Assembly (NCBI GenBank): GCA_942491465.1
Contig: CALOBA010000031.1
Span: 1 to 62,877, forward strand
Source: CALOBA01 sp942491465
Lineage (GTDB): Bacteria; Pseudomonadota; Gammaproteobacteria; Chromatiales; Chromatiaceae
Direction: 5' to 3'
DNA length: 62,877 nucleotides
The notes beneath the pieces are model-generated. The model saw nothing but the letters and a program-made list of their open reading frames with translations, made no database searches and was not told the origin of the DNA. Below are positions 50,576 to 60,122 of this stretch, piece after piece (position 1 is the stretch's first letter; each line of letters starts with the position of its first letter). The translations under genes and the position numbers were made by a program.

Positions 50576-51580
50576 TTATTGGCCGCTGAGGCCGTAGGCG
50601 GCGAGCAATTGCGCCATCGCGGTCTGCGTCGAAAATCCCTCGGCGATGCTGCGCCGCGCCGCATCCGACAGCGCTCGCCGACCGGACTCATCCATACCCT
50701 CCCAGCGATTGATCAACCGGGTCACACCGGGCAGGTTGTCGCACCGGACCAGCCAGCCGTTGACGCCATCGTCCACCACTTGCGACAGCAGCCCCGTGTC
50801 GTAGGCCACCACGGGCACGCCGTGGGCCATCGCATCCAGCGCCCGGCCCAAGGCAGCATCGCTCGACGATAAGACACACAACAGGCCGACGTCTTGCCAG
50901 GGAACGCTGTTGTCGGGCGGGGTTCGCCGCAGCCGAACCTGTCCGAGGGCCGCTGGAGCCGGCACGGGGCCCTGGGCATCGAGATAGAGATCAAGCGCGA
51001 TCGGGGGCAGCAGCCGGGCCAACCGCAAGAACCGGTCGACGGTCTTGTCATGGCCGGGGCTGGCCACGTAGGCGGTCGTCTTGGCAAGTGTCTGCGGGCG
51101 TTGGCCCAGGGGCACGAACGGGGCGATGGGCCGAGGGCCGGTCAACGCGCTGCCGGTAACCACGGACTGACCCCAGGCCCTGCTAAGGTGGTCGAGCGCC
51201 GCGTAGAGACACCCCTGGGGTCCGTTCAGGGCCTGCGATGCGATGGTGGAGACCACCGGGACGCCGGTCATCAGGCCCGCCAAACGGCCGAGCGGCCCGG
51301 CCTTGGGCCCATGGGTGTGCAACAGCGCCGGCCGCTCACCCAGCAGGGCGGCGATCAGGCCCATCAGCCCGCCGGAAAGGCGGCGGGTGGGGATGCCCCT
51401 GGCGTTGGCAACGGCCACGGCAAGCGCGGCTCGGGCGAGCCAGCCGCTGCCGAGGACGAGAATGCGGGTATTGACGCCCAGATCGCGCAAGCCCAGGGCA
51501 AGCCAGACTACGCGCAGGCCGAGGTCGCTATCCCTTTCCGCATCCAGCAGCAGCCAAATTTCGTTGGCGCGAACACGCAT
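50576..51580 (-). CDS. Glycosyltransferase, GT4-like
   Basis: 334 residues from MRVRANEIWLLLD. An N-terminal half with HTHGPKAGPLGRLAGLMTG (His and Gly-rich acceptor region) and a C-terminal half with the GT-B donor motif: SSDAALGRALDAMAHGVPVV followed by AYDTGLLSQVVDDGVNGWLV. This is the usual pattern of family 4 glycosyltransferases that build polysaccharide or lipopolysaccharide; substrates are not visible. No signal peptide. It is orphaned between the kinase and the ilv genes. The N-terminal half is more divergent than usual. Confidence 0.85.
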   Translation of the reverse strand: MRVRANEIWLLLDAERDSDLGLRVVWLALGLRDLGVNTRILVLGSGWLARAALAVAVANARGIPTRRLSGGLMGLIAALLGERPALLHTHGPKAGPLGRLAGLMTGVPVVSTIASQALNGPQGCLYAALDHLSRAWGQSVVTGSALTGPRPIAPFVPLGQRPQTLAKTTAYVASPGHDKTVDRFLRLARLLPPIALDLYLDAQGPVPAPAALGQVRLRRTPPDNSVPWQDVGLLCVLSSSDAALGRALDAMAHGVPVVAYDTGLLSQVVDDGVNGWLVRCDNLPGVTRLINRWEGMDESGRRALSDAARRSIAEGFSTQTAMAQLLAAYGLSGQ

Positions 51581-51819
51581 GGTGGTGCCTGGTCGAACGA
51601 TCGCCGTGGCTGGGAAGGGCGCCCCGGCGGAGGTGGAAATGCATGGTCGATCATATCGATGGTCCTGCATCCAAGCCACGCAGCAATATTTGAGCCACTC
51701 TCAAAACCGCGCGCTTCCGCCGCGTTCGATTTCCGGCCAGGTCAAGGCGACCGCCAGGATCATCTGCTCCCTTCCCGGGTGCGCCACGGGCCCAGGCACA
51801 GACCCGCGGCACTCCAGAC

Positions 51820-51841
51820 GGGGCGGTGCGCAAACCGCCCC
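51820..51841 (-). terminator. Hairpin downstream of ilvC
   Basis: Stem GGGGCGGT paired with ACCGCCCC around a 6-base loop, 20 bases past the ilvC stop. No T run follows, so it may be an imperfect or Rho-linked terminator. The rest of 51581-51819 shows no gene. Confidence 0.5.
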
Positions 51842-51860
51842 GATGATGCTGATGCGCTCC

Positions 51861-52883
51861 TCAGTTCTTCGCCTTGTCCACGAGCTTCGACTCGCGGATC
51901 CAGGGCATCATCTCGCGCAGCCGCTCGCCCACCTGCTCGATCTGATGCTCGGCACCGAGACGGCGCATGGCCTTCATCCCCGCGGCACCGGCCTGGTTCT
52001 CGAGGATGAACTCGCGGGCGAACTCGCCGGACTGGATCTCGCCGAGGATGCGGCGCATCTCGGCGCGGGTGCGATCGTCGACGATCCGCGGACCGCGGGT
52101 CAGGTCGCCGTACTCGGCGGTGTTCGAGATCGAGTAGCGCATGTTGGCGATGCCGCCCTCGTAGATCAGGTCGACGATCAGCTTGACCTCGTGCAGACAC
52201 TCGAAGTAGGCCATCTCGGGCGCGTAGCCGGCCTCGACCAGGGTGTCGAAGCCGGCCTGGATCAGCGAGGTCAGGCCGCCGCAGAGGACCACCTGCTCGC
52301 CGAACAGGTCGGTCTCGCACTCCTCGCGGAAGGTCGTCTCAATGATGCCGGCGCGCCCGCCGCCGTTGGCGGAGGCGTAGGCCATGGCGATGTCGCGGGC
52401 CTTGCCGGTGGCGTCCTGATGCACGGCGATCAGGCTCGGCACGCCGCCACCCTGGGTGTAGGTGGAGCGCACCAAGTGGCCCGGCCCCTTGGGCGCGATC
52501 ATGATGACATCCAGGTCCGCGCGCGGCTCGATCTGACCGAAGTGGATGTTGAAGCCGTGGGCGAAGGCCAGCGCCGCGCCCTGTTTGATGTTCGGCAGGA
52601 CCTGCTCCTTGTACAGCGCGGCCTGATGCTCGTCGGGGGCCAGGATCATGACCACGTCGGCGCCGGCGACGGCGCTCGGGATGTCTTTGACGGTCAGACC
52701 GGCGTTCTCGGCCTTGGCCGCCGAGGCCGAGCCCGGGCGCAGACCGACGACGACGGAGACGCCGGACTCCTTGAGGTTGTTGGCATGGGCGTGGCCTTGA
52801 GAGCCGTAGCCGATGATGGCGACCTGCTTGCCTTGGATCAGCGAGAGGTCGGCGTCTTTGTCGTAGTAAACGTTGATGGCCAT
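51861..52883 (-). CDS. ilvC: Ketol-acid reductoisomerase, class I
   Basis: 340 residues from MAINVYYDKDADLS. NADPH- and Mg-dependent isomeroreduction in branched-chain amino acid synthesis. The Rossmann motif is VAIIGYGSQGHAHANNLKES; the loop VVGLRPGSAS has Arg and Ser for NADPH. Catalytic and Mg ligands lie in the C-terminal knotted domain (ETDLFGEQVVLCGGLTSLI, ECLHEVKLIVDLIYEGGI). Length is class I. It is the last gene of the ilvI-ilvH-ilvC set, with a 204-bp gap after ilvH. Confidence 0.97.
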   Translation of the reverse strand: MAINVYYDKDADLSLIQGKQVAIIGYGSQGHAHANNLKESGVSVVVGLRPGSASAAKAENAGLTVKDIPSAVAGADVVMILAPDEHQAALYKEQVLPNIKQGAALAFAHGFNIHFGQIEPRADLDVIMIAPKGPGHLVRSTYTQGGGVPSLIAVHQDATGKARDIAMAYASANGGGRAGIIETTFREECETDLFGEQVVLCGGLTSLIQAGFDTLVEAGYAPEMAYFECLHEVKLIVDLIYEGGIANMRYSISNTAEYGDLTRGPRIVDDRTRAEMRRILGEIQSGEFAREFILENQAGAAGMKAMRRLGAEHQIEQVGERLREMMPWIRESKLVDKAKN

Positions 52884-53087
52884 TTGATGTCCTGAAGTTT
52901 GATTGCCGTCATCCGATGTCCAATGCCATGCGGAATCCGGGATGGGTAAAACGGGCGGCACGGGGGCGTTGCGAGTCACAGCCCAACAGGCCGATCAACC
53001 CGCGTACGCGGGCACCGCCGTGAATCGCTCAAAGGTCTTTGGGCCGCCGCGTCGGTTGCGGCGAAAAGACCCGGTGTGCGGATGGTC

Positions 53088-53579
53088 TTAGAGCGTCAAG
53101 CCCTTCTCGCCGCGGGCGATGCCGGACGGCCCGGAGCGGACCACCTCGGTGATCAGCCCCTCGGGCACGGCCGCCATGAAGGCATCGAGCTTCTTCGACA
53201 CGCCGGTGAGCTCGACGACATAGCTGACCTCGGTCACGTCGACGATCTTGGCGCGGAAGATCTCGGTCAGCCGTTTGAGCTCCTCGCGGTCGGGGCGCGC
53301 CGCCTTGAGCTTGATCAGCATCATCTCGCGCTCGATGTGCGGACCGTCGGACAGGTCCTGCAGCTTGACCACGTCGATCAGCTTGTTCAGCTGTTTCTTG
53401 ATCTGCTCCACCACGTCGTTGTTGCCGGAGGTGACCAGCGTCATGCGCGACAGCGACGGGTCGTCGGTGGGGGCCACCGTCAGCGATTCGATGTTGTAAC
53501 CGCGGGCGGAGAACAGTCCGGCGATGCGCGACAGGGCACCGGATTCGTTCTCTACCAGCATCGAAAGGATGTGTCTCAT
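53088..53579 (-). CDS. ilvH: Acetolactate synthase small (regulatory) subunit
   Basis: 163 residues. ACT domain at the N-terminus (LSMLVENESGALSRIAGLFS, ARGYNIESLTVAPTDD) that binds valine for feedback inhibition, then the C-terminal ALS_ss domain (LKAARPDREELKRLTEIFRA, VDVTEVSYVVELTG). Full length. Starts 64 bases after the ilvI stop on the same strand. Confidence 0.97.
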   Translation of the reverse strand: MRHILSMLVENESGALSRIAGLFSARGYNIESLTVAPTDDPSLSRMTLVTSGNNDVVEQIKKQLNKLIDVVKLQDLSDGPHIEREMMLIKLKAARPDREELKRLTEIFRAKIVDVTEVSYVVELTGVSKKLDAFMAAVPEGLITEVVRSGPSGIARGEKGLTL

Positions 53580-53643
53580 GTTGGTTCAGACTCTTCGGGG
53601 ACCGGCCCCGGCTCAAAGGCTTGGCGTTGGTTGCCGACGTGGA

Positions 53644-55467
53644 TCAGGCCAGCTCCCGCTCGGACAGGGTCGGCGGCAGGTGCATCTCGTGCTGGCCCTT
53701 GCCGGCGGCGATCATCGGGTAGACGTTCTCGGTGGGATCGACGACCACATCGAGGAAGACGAAGCGATCCTTCATCGCGAAGGCCTCGCGCATGGCGCCC
53801 TCCAGCTCATCGGGCTTGTCGATGCGCATGCCGACATGGCCGAAGCTGTCGGCCAGGGCAACGAAATCCGGCAGCGCGTCGACATAGGAATGGGCGTAGC
53901 GGCTCTCGTAGAAGAACTCCTGCCACTGGCGCACCATGCCCATGTAGCCGTTGTTGAGCAGGATCACCTTAACGGGCAGGTTGTACTGCTTGCAGGTGGC
54001 CATCTCCTGGATGCACATCAGGATGCTGGCCTCGCCGGAGATGCAGGCCACTTGGGCGTCCGGATGGGCCAGCTGCACGCCCATGGCCGCCGGCAGACCG
54101 AAGCCCATGGTGCCCAGGCCGCCGGAGTTGATCCAGCGCCGGGGCTTGTCGAACGGATGGAACTGGGCGGCGAACATCTGGTGCTGGCCCACGTCCGAGG
54201 TCAGGAACAACTCGCCGTTGGTGACCTTGTACAGGGTCTCCACGGCGAACTGCGGCTTGATCATCGGACTGTTGCGGTCGTAGCACAGGCAATCCACGCG
54301 CCGCCAGTCGTCGATCTGCCGCCACCAAGCCGCCAAGGCATCGCCATCCGGCGTGCCGCCGCCCTCCCCCTGCATCTCGTCCAGGCAGGCGAGCATGTCG
54401 GCGAGCACCGAGTCCACGGGACCGACGATGGGCACGTCGACGCGGACGTTCTTCGAGATCGACGACGGGTCCACATCCACATGGATGATCTTGGCATGCG
54501 GGCAGAAGTGCTCGATCTTGCCGGTGACCCGATCGTCGAAGCGCGCGCCGATGGCGACCAGACAATCGGTCTCGTGCATGGCCATGTTGGCCTCGTAGGT
54601 GCCGTGCATGCCGAGCATGCCGATGAACTGCCGGTCGGTCATCGGATAGGCGCCCAAGCCCATCAGCGTGCTGGTGATCGGGTAGCCCAACCGCCGCACC
54701 AATTCGGTCAGCTTCGCCGACGACTCGCCGAGCACGACGCCGCCGCCGGTGTAGAGCACCGGCCGCTTGGCCTGCAGCATGGCCTCCACCGCCCGCCGAA
54801 TCTGGCCCGGATGCCCCTTCACGGCCGGATTGTAGGAGCGCATCCGCACCTCGCGCGGATAGACGTAGGGCACGCGGATCGACGGATCGGTCACGTCCTT
54901 GGGGATGTCGACGACCACCGGACCCGGGCGACCGGACTGGGCGATATAGAACGCCTTGCGGATGGTCTCGGCGAGCTGGCGCACATCCTTGACCAGGAAG
55001 TTGTGCTTGACGCAGGGACGGGTGATGCCGACCGTATCGACCTCCTGGAAGGCATCGCTGCCGATCACCGGGGTCGGAACCTGCCCGGTCAACACCACCA
55101 GGGGAATCGAATCCAAATGGGCGGTCGCGATCCCGGTGACGGCGTTGGTGGCACCGGGACCGGAGGTGACCAGACACACACCGCACTTGCCGGTGGCGCG
55201 GGCGTAGCCATCGGCGGCATGCACCGCGCCCTGCTCGTGGCGGACCAGGACATGCTTGAGGTGATCGGCCTGTTTGAACAGGGCGTCGTAGATATGCAGC
55301 ACGGCGCCGCCGGGATAGCCGAAGACGAATTCCACGCCCTCGTCGATCAGGGCCTGGACCGTGATCTCGGCCCCGCTCAGCTGCGGTATCGGCTGCTCCG
55401 CCCCATCCGGGGCGGCATCGTTTGCGGGCGGCATGGCCGGGGCCAGTGCCTGGGGGTCGGTTGCCAT
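53644..55467 (-). CDS. ilvI: Acetolactate synthase large (catalytic) subunit
   Basis: 607 residues from MATDPQALAPAMPP; the first about 30 residues are an unusual acidic/proline tail before LSGAEITVQALIDEGVEFVF. Thiamine-diphosphate enzyme: catalytic Glu in HEQGAVHAADGYARATG, FAD-linked centre RPVLYTGGGVVLG, and the cofactor motif reads CISGEASILMCIQEM then VILLNNGYMGMV. The usual GDG is GEA here, a variant also seen in alphaproteobacterial-type enzymes. First gene of the ilv cluster; a leader peptide was not found in the 361 bases upstream. Confidence 0.96.
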   Translation of the reverse strand: MATDPQALAPAMPPANDAAPDGAEQPIPQLSGAEITVQALIDEGVEFVFGYPGGAVLHIYDALFKQADHLKHVLVRHEQGAVHAADGYARATGKCGVCLVTSGPGATNAVTGIATAHLDSIPLVVLTGQVPTPVIGSDAFQEVDTVGITRPCVKHNFLVKDVRQLAETIRKAFYIAQSGRPGPVVVDIPKDVTDPSIRVPYVYPREVRMRSYNPAVKGHPGQIRRAVEAMLQAKRPVLYTGGGVVLGESSAKLTELVRRLGYPITSTLMGLGAYPMTDRQFIGMLGMHGTYEANMAMHETDCLVAIGARFDDRVTGKIEHFCPHAKIIHVDVDPSSISKNVRVDVPIVGPVDSVLADMLACLDEMQGEGGGTPDGDALAAWWRQIDDWRRVDCLCYDRNSPMIKPQFAVETLYKVTNGELFLTSDVGQHQMFAAQFHPFDKPRRWINSGGLGTMGFGLPAAMGVQLAHPDAQVACISGEASILMCIQEMATCKQYNLPVKVILLNNGYMGMVRQWQEFFYESRYAHSYVDALPDFVALADSFGHVGMRIDKPDELEGAMREAFAMKDRFVFLDVVVDPTENVYPMIAAGKGQHEMHLPPTLSERELA

Positions 55468-55828
55468 CACGGGAGCTCCGTCGGAACGACGACGCGCAGT
55501 TGGCGCAGGGGCTGCCGAGCGCCGATCACGGACGGTAAAAACACCGTCGGGACCGTCGGAGGCGCTGAACAGGGCCCGCCCGTCGTCTGAAGATAGGTCG
55601 TTCAAGGTAAACGATCGAAAATACTCGACTGCAATGCCTCGGGTCAAGATCGATGCGCAAGGGGTTATCGCCGCCGGGCGCTCGACCAGCACATCCGCGC
55701 CCGGCATTGACGCCCGCGATGACTGGCTCGATACTTTTCCGAAGGGGGCCGAGGTGACCCGGAATGCTTCCGCCTCCCGTTGCCCGGCCTGCCGGCCGAC
55801 AACCCACCGCAAAGCGCCCGCGACAACG
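55468..55828. other. Divergent intergenic region between ilvI and the DUF4124 gene
   Basis: 361 bases without a gene I can support. It should hold the ilv promoter region on the minus strand, but no clear leader, attenuator or operator was recognised. Confidence 0.5.
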
Positions 55829-56278
55829 ATGAACCATCCCATTTGCCTGCTGCTCTGCTTGCTTCTGCTCGCGCCGGGCGCCGGTGCAGAGATGTACCGC
55901 TATGTCGACGAAAACGGCGTGACCGTCTACTCGCAAACGCCACCGCCCCATGGCGACGCGCAGGTGCTTGAGCCGCAGACCGGCCCGCCCTCGGCGACGC
56001 GCGATGCCGCCCGAGCGGCCCTGCAGGGGCGCCTGGAGGCGGCCCAGGATCGCCGTGACGACGAGACCATGACGGCGGAGGAGCAGGCCGAAACCGCCGC
56101 CGAGGCCGCCGCGCGCCGCGCCGGCTGCGACGCGGCACGCCAGAACCTCAAGACCCTGCAACGCGCCGGACAACATCTCACGCGCGATGAAGAGGGCAAG
56201 CTGCGCTACATCAACGCCAAAGAGCGTCAGCGTCGACTGCAGGAGGCCCGAGAACAGATCGACGAACGCTGCAAGTAG
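55829..56278 (+). CDS. DUF4124 family exported protein
   Basis: 149 residues. Signal peptide (ICLLLCLLLLAPGAGA), then the DUF4124 core MYRYVDENGVTVYSQTPPP, a short beta-rich wall-associated fold found in gammaproteobacteria. The remainder (about 60-149) is a long charged helix (ETMTAEEQAETAAEAAARRA and RQRRLQEAREQIDERCK) with two cysteines. Exported; its function is not known. Confidence 0.85.
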   Translation: MNHPICLLLCLLLLAPGAGAEMYRYVDENGVTVYSQTPPPHGDAQVLEPQTGPPSATRDAARAALQGRLEAAQDRRDDETMTAEEQAETAAEAAARRAGCDAARQNLKTLQRAGQHLTRDEEGKLRYINAKERQRRLQEAREQIDERCK

Positions 56279-56377
56279 CGGTTCCGATGAGCGGTGCTTG
56301 CGGTAGTCCGCGATCGGTCACCATCACCGCGCAGTCTTCTCGCGAAACCCGCCCAACCCCACCAGCCGGAGCCACCG

Positions 56378-56722
56378 ATGCCGACACTGAAGATCCAGAC
56401 CAACGCCCCGATCGCCCCGGCCGCAGCCCAGGCCCTGATCCAGCGCGCATCCACCGAGGTCGCCGCACTGCTCGGCAAGCCCGAACGCTACGTCATGGTC
56501 ATCATCGAGCCGGTCATCGCCATGAGCTTCGCCGGCGACACCGCACCCGCGGCCTACCTGGAGCTGAAGAGCCTGGGCCTGGACGAAGGCCGCACGCCCC
56601 AGCTATCGGCGGCCCTGTGCACGCTCATCGAGGTCAGCCTGGGCGTCCCCCAAGACCGGATCTATATCGAGTTCAGCGCACCGCCACGCCACATGTTCGG
56701 CTTCGACGGCCGGACCTTCTGA
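56378..56722 (+). CDS. Phenylpyruvate tautomerase/MIF-like protein
   Basis: 114 residues, normal for the MIF family. The catalytic Pro becomes the N-terminal residue after Met removal (MPTLKIQTNAPI). Other MIF marks: LLGKPERYVMVIIEP, FAGDTAPAAYLELKSLG and the C-terminal GVPQDRIYIEFSAPPRHMFG. Trimeric tautomerase of enol-keto type; natural substrate uncertain. A GTTGTC array follows 30-150 bases downstream. Confidence 0.9.
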   Translation: MPTLKIQTNAPIAPAAAQALIQRASTEVAALLGKPERYVMVIIEPVIAMSFAGDTAPAAYLELKSLGLDEGRTPQLSAALCTLIEVSLGVPQDRIYIEFSAPPRHMFGFDGRTF

Positions 56723-56754
56723 GACGGCAGCCTCCAGGCACGGCGAACCTGCTC

Positions 56755-56870
<116 letters not shown>

Positions 56871-57046
56871 CGAGCATCCCGGCAATACGCGCGCCGCCAC
56901 AACATCCGCAGCCCATGTTGTTTCCGCCGCGGTTGGAGCCAACTTTGCGGACAGATCGGCACGCTGTCGCGCGCACCGCCCCCAAGGCGCCTTGACCGCC
57001 CATCCCCGACGCCCGCTTCACCGCAACCCTCCGGAGACCGCCCACC

Positions 57047-57829
57047 ATGCGCAAGACCAGTCCCGTCATCGCCGCCGCCGCCCTGCTGCTGCCCGGCCTG
57101 GCCCTGGCCGAGGTCCAGACCCAGGCCGTCACCTACCAAGACGGCGATCAGACCCTCACCGGCTACCTGGCCTACGACGATGCCGTCGAGGGCAAGCGCC
57201 CGGGCGTCCTCGTCGTCCACGAGTGGTGGGGCCTGAACGACTACGCCAAGCGCCGGGCCGAGATGCTCGCCGAACTCGGCTACGTCGCCTTCGCCGCCGA
57301 CATGTACGGCGACGACCGCGTCACCAGCCATGCCGCGGACGCCAAGGGCTGGATGCAGCAGATCACTGCCAATGTCGACGGCTGGCGTGCCCGCGCCCAG
57401 GCCGGGCTCGACGTGCTCAAGCAACAGGCACAGACCGACGCCGAGCGGCTGGCCGCCGTCGGCTACTGCTTCGGCGGCGCCACGGTCATGCAGATGGCCT
57501 ATGCCGGCGCCGACCTGGACGGCGTGGTCAGCTTCCACGGCTCGCTGCCGGCACCGCCCGAAGACTTGAGCGCGATCGCCCCGAGCATCCTCGCCGCCCA
57601 CGGCAGCGCCGACGACTTCGTGCCGCCGAAGAACGTCCAAGCCTTCGAAGACGGCCTCGAGCGCGTCGGCGCCGACTGGCAGCTGGTGGCCTACGGCGGC
57701 GCCCGCCACGGCTTCACCAACCCCACCGCCGCCGACTACGGCATCGACAACGTCGCCTACAACCCGCAGGCCGACCAGCGCTCCTGGGCGCTGATGCAGG
57801 GCTTCCTCGACGAGGTGCTTGCCGACTGA
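57047..57829 (+). CDS. Exported dienelactone hydrolase-family protein
   Basis: 260 residues. Signal peptide (VIAAAALLLPGLALA) and an alpha/beta hydrolase of the DLH group: KRPGVLVVHEWWGLNDYAKR, nucleophile Cys in AVGYCFGGATVM, Asp in HGSADDFVPPKN, His in GGARHGFTNPTAADYG. The family hydrolyses dienelactones and various esters; the export suggests a periplasmic ester substrate, which is unknown. The start follows GGAG at about 57030. Confidence 0.9.
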   Translation: MRKTSPVIAAAALLLPGLALAEVQTQAVTYQDGDQTLTGYLAYDDAVEGKRPGVLVVHEWWGLNDYAKRRAEMLAELGYVAFAADMYGDDRVTSHAADAKGWMQQITANVDGWRARAQAGLDVLKQQAQTDAERLAAVGYCFGGATVMQMAYAGADLDGVVSFHGSLPAPPEDLSAIAPSILAAHGSADDFVPPKNVQAFEDGLERVGADWQLVAYGGARHGFTNPTAADYGIDNVAYNPQADQRSWALMQGFLDEVLAD

Positions 57830-57932
57830 GGACAAGCCAGCGCAGCCCCGCGTCTCCTGCCGACAGCCACCAACCGCCGAGGCACGCAGACGCAGGGCAT
57901 GCGCAGCGCGCGCCCCCACCGGCCCATCGCCA

Positions 57933-59375
57933 ATGCCCACCACCCTCCTCTGGCTGCGCCGCGACCTGCGCCTGGCCGACAACCCCGCCCTGTGCGCCGC
58001 CATTGCCGGCGCCGACCGGCTGCTGCCGGTCTACATCCACGCCCCGGACGAAGAGGCCCCCTGGCAGCCCGGCGCCGCATCGCGCTGGTGGCTGCATCAC
58101 AGCCTGACGGCACTGGCCGCCGACCTCGAAGCCCGCGGCTCCGGCCTGATCATCCTCCGCGGTGAGACCCTGCCCACGCTGCGCCGGCTCATTGCGGACA
58201 GCGGTGCCCGCGACTGCCACTGGAACCGCTGCTACGACCCGGCCCTGATCGCGCGTGACACCGCCATCAAGCAGGCCCTGCGCGCCGACGGCATCACCTG
58301 CCACAGCCACAACGCCGCGCTGCTGTTCGAGCCTTGGCAGATCAAGACCGGCGGCGGCGAGCCCTACCGTGTCTTCACCCCCTACTGGCGCCGCTGCCAG
58401 GGCCAACTGGCGACACTGCCCGAGCCGCTGCCGGCACCGACCCAACTACCGCCCCTACCCGAGGGCCTCGACAGCCTGCCCCCCGACGCCCTCGACCTGC
58501 TGCCGCAGATCCCCTGGGACAGTGGACTGCGGGCCACCTGGCAGCCTGGCGAGGCCGGCGCCCAAGACCGACTGGCGCATCTCATCGACGGCGCCCTGCG
58601 CGGCTACGCGGACGCTCGCGACCTGCCCGCACAGGCCGGCACATCCAGGCTCTCGCCCCACCTGCACTTCGGCGAGATCGGGCCGCGCCAGATCCTCGCC
58701 CGCCTCAGGGGCAGCGCCGGTGCCGACACCGACGCCTTCGTCCGCGAACTCGGCTGGCGCGAATTCAGCCACCAGCTCCTCTACCACTTCCCGCAGACCC
58801 CGGACCACCCCCTCAACCCGCGCTTTGCCGATTTCCCTTGGCGCGACAACGACACCGACAACGACAACGACGCCCTGCTCGCCGCCTGGCAGCACGGGCG
58901 CACCGGCATCCCCATCGTCGACGCCGGCATGCGCGAACTCTGGCACACCGGCTGGATGCACAACCGGGTGCGCATGATCGTCGCCTCGCTGCTGACCAAG
59001 AACCTGCGCCTACCCTGGCAGCACGGCGCACACTGGTTCTGGGACACCCTGGTCGACGCCGACCTACCCAACAACACCCAAGGCTGGCAATGGAGCGCCG
59101 GCAGCGGCGCCGATGCCGCCCCCTACTTCCGCATCTTCAACCCGGTCCGCCAAGGCGAGCGCTTCGACCCCGACGGCGCCTACGTCCGCCGCTGGTGCCC
59201 GGAGCTGGCCCGGCTCCCGAGCAAGTGGCTGCACCAGCCCTGGGCCGCCCCTGCCAACCTGCTGCAAGGCAGCGGCGTCCACCTCGGTCGTGACTACCCA
59301 AGACCGATCGTCGACCTGGCCAAGACCCGCACCGAGGCCCTCGCCGCCTACGATCGGATCAAGGGGCCGCGCTGA
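57933..59375 (+). CDS. phrB: Deoxyribodipyrimidine photolyase (class I CPD)
   Basis: 480 residues from MPTTLLWLRRDLRLADN. Light-driven repair of cyclobutane dimers with FAD and an antenna. Photolyase domain in the N-terminal half, then the FAD-binding half: TSRLSPHLHFGEIGPRQIL, ELGWREFSHQLLYHFP, GIPIVDAGMRELWHTGWMHN, RVRMIVASLLTKNLRLPW and NTQGWQWSAGSGADAAPYF. Between FADFPWR and LLAAWQHGRTG the protein contains DNDTDNDNDA, a short Asp/Asn insert encoded by GACAAC units, longer than the usual loop. The gene is otherwise intact. Confidence 0.95.
   Translation: MPTTLLWLRRDLRLADNPALCAAIAGADRLLPVYIHAPDEEAPWQPGAASRWWLHHSLTALAADLEARGSGLIILRGETLPTLRRLIADSGARDCHWNRCYDPALIARDTAIKQALRADGITCHSHNAALLFEPWQIKTGGGEPYRVFTPYWRRCQGQLATLPEPLPAPTQLPPLPEGLDSLPPDALDLLPQIPWDSGLRATWQPGEAGAQDRLAHLIDGALRGYADARDLPAQAGTSRLSPHLHFGEIGPRQILARLRGSAGADTDAFVRELGWREFSHQLLYHFPQTPDHPLNPRFADFPWRDNDTDNDNDALLAAWQHGRTGIPIVDAGMRELWHTGWMHNRVRMIVASLLTKNLRLPWQHGAHWFWDTLVDADLPNNTQGWQWSAGSGADAAPYFRIFNPVRQGERFDPDGAYVRRWCPELARLPSKWLHQPWAAPANLLQGSGVHLGRDYPRPIVDLAKTRTEALAAYDRIKGPR
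58848..58872 (+). repeat. GACAAC units inside the photolyase gene
   Basis: Three GACAAC units and one GACACC occur in frame in the surface loop of the FAD domain. It is the same motif and the same Asp-Asn reading as in gspE and in the intergenic arrays. Confidence 0.85.
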
Positions 59376-59460
59376 CCGCGGCGCTTGCGCGCAACGGAAT
59401 CTATTGCAGAGGAGCTTTCGGCCGGTGGATCATTCGGCCGCGCCGCCGGCTAAGCGGGGG

Positions 59461-59808
59461 TCAATCCGCCATCTCCAATGACTCCACCCAAAGGTAGATG
59501 ATCCCGGCTGCATTGCGATCGACTTCAGCAACCAACCGGACCTTGTCATCCGGTCCGACCTTCCGATTTCGCCAGACCGATGGCTCAATCTCCACCCGAA
59601 CCTCGCCCGTCTGATCCCGAAAGGTATAATAATCCTCTCTGAGCCGGGCAACGATGTTCCCGGTCACCGTCACGTAGGTATCAACCGGCGCCTTTCGCGC
59701 CTCCTCCACCGTGCTCACCCGACCTGCCGCCGACGGCCCGGTGAATTGAGCGAAGGACGTCGACGCCCCCATCAGGAGGCCAATCAACAACAGCACCCAA
59801 AGCTTCAT
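59461..59808 (-). CDS. YgiW/YdeI-type OB-fold stress protein
   Basis: 115 residues from MKLWVLLL, preceded by a good AGAGG site. Signal peptide (MKLWVLLLIGLLMGAS...), then the BOF fold: VSTVEEARKAPVDTYVTVTG, NIVARLREDYYTFRDQTGEV and VGPDDKVRLVAEVDRNA. Small periplasmic proteins of this family respond to stress and metals; no regulation could be read here. Length and motif order are normal. Confidence 0.88.
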   Translation of the reverse strand: MKLWVLLLIGLLMGASTSFAQFTGPSAAGRVSTVEEARKAPVDTYVTVTGNIVARLREDYYTFRDQTGEVRVEIEPSVWRNRKVGPDDKVRLVAEVDRNAAGIIYLWVESLEMAD

Positions 59809-59887
59809 TTTGCCACCTCTTATCTTGCTACTTACTGAGAAAGAAAAAACCCGCACCGCAACCCGCTCTGCACGGATCCCCCGAGAC

Positions 59888-60019
59888 CTAATAAGCACTT
59901 TGATGATCGATGCGCTCTTCAATTATCTCGATGACCGCTTGCGCCGGCGTCTGCCCGGCTAGCGTTGCAAACCTATCGATCTTTCTTTCCAGGTCTTCGG
60001 GAATATCAATACTTAGCAT
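59888..60019 (-). CDS. Ribbon-helix-helix-like small protein
   Basis: 43 residues from MLSIDIPEDLERKIDRFATL, a beta strand plus helix pattern of RHH DNA-binding antitoxins, followed by AGQTPAQAVIEIIEERID. No adjacent toxin was identified. The Shine-Dalgarno is weak and the frame is very short, so it may be a remnant. Confidence 0.5.
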   Translation of the reverse strand: MLSIDIPEDLERKIDRFATLAGQTPAQAVIEIIEERIDHQSAY

Positions 60020-60122
60020 TCTGGTGAAGACGATATCGCTGTATAGATCCAGCGCTTGATGTGGAACCACCCCGTTCTCCCGCTCCGGCGAGCCGGGCTG
60101 AGCGGGCGCAAGCGATCGCGGC

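Noticed and set aside
47471..50872. An 1133-codon frame opposite the hybrid kinase
   Set aside because: Shadow of the kinase; the minus-strand gene has all catalytic motifs and this frame has none.
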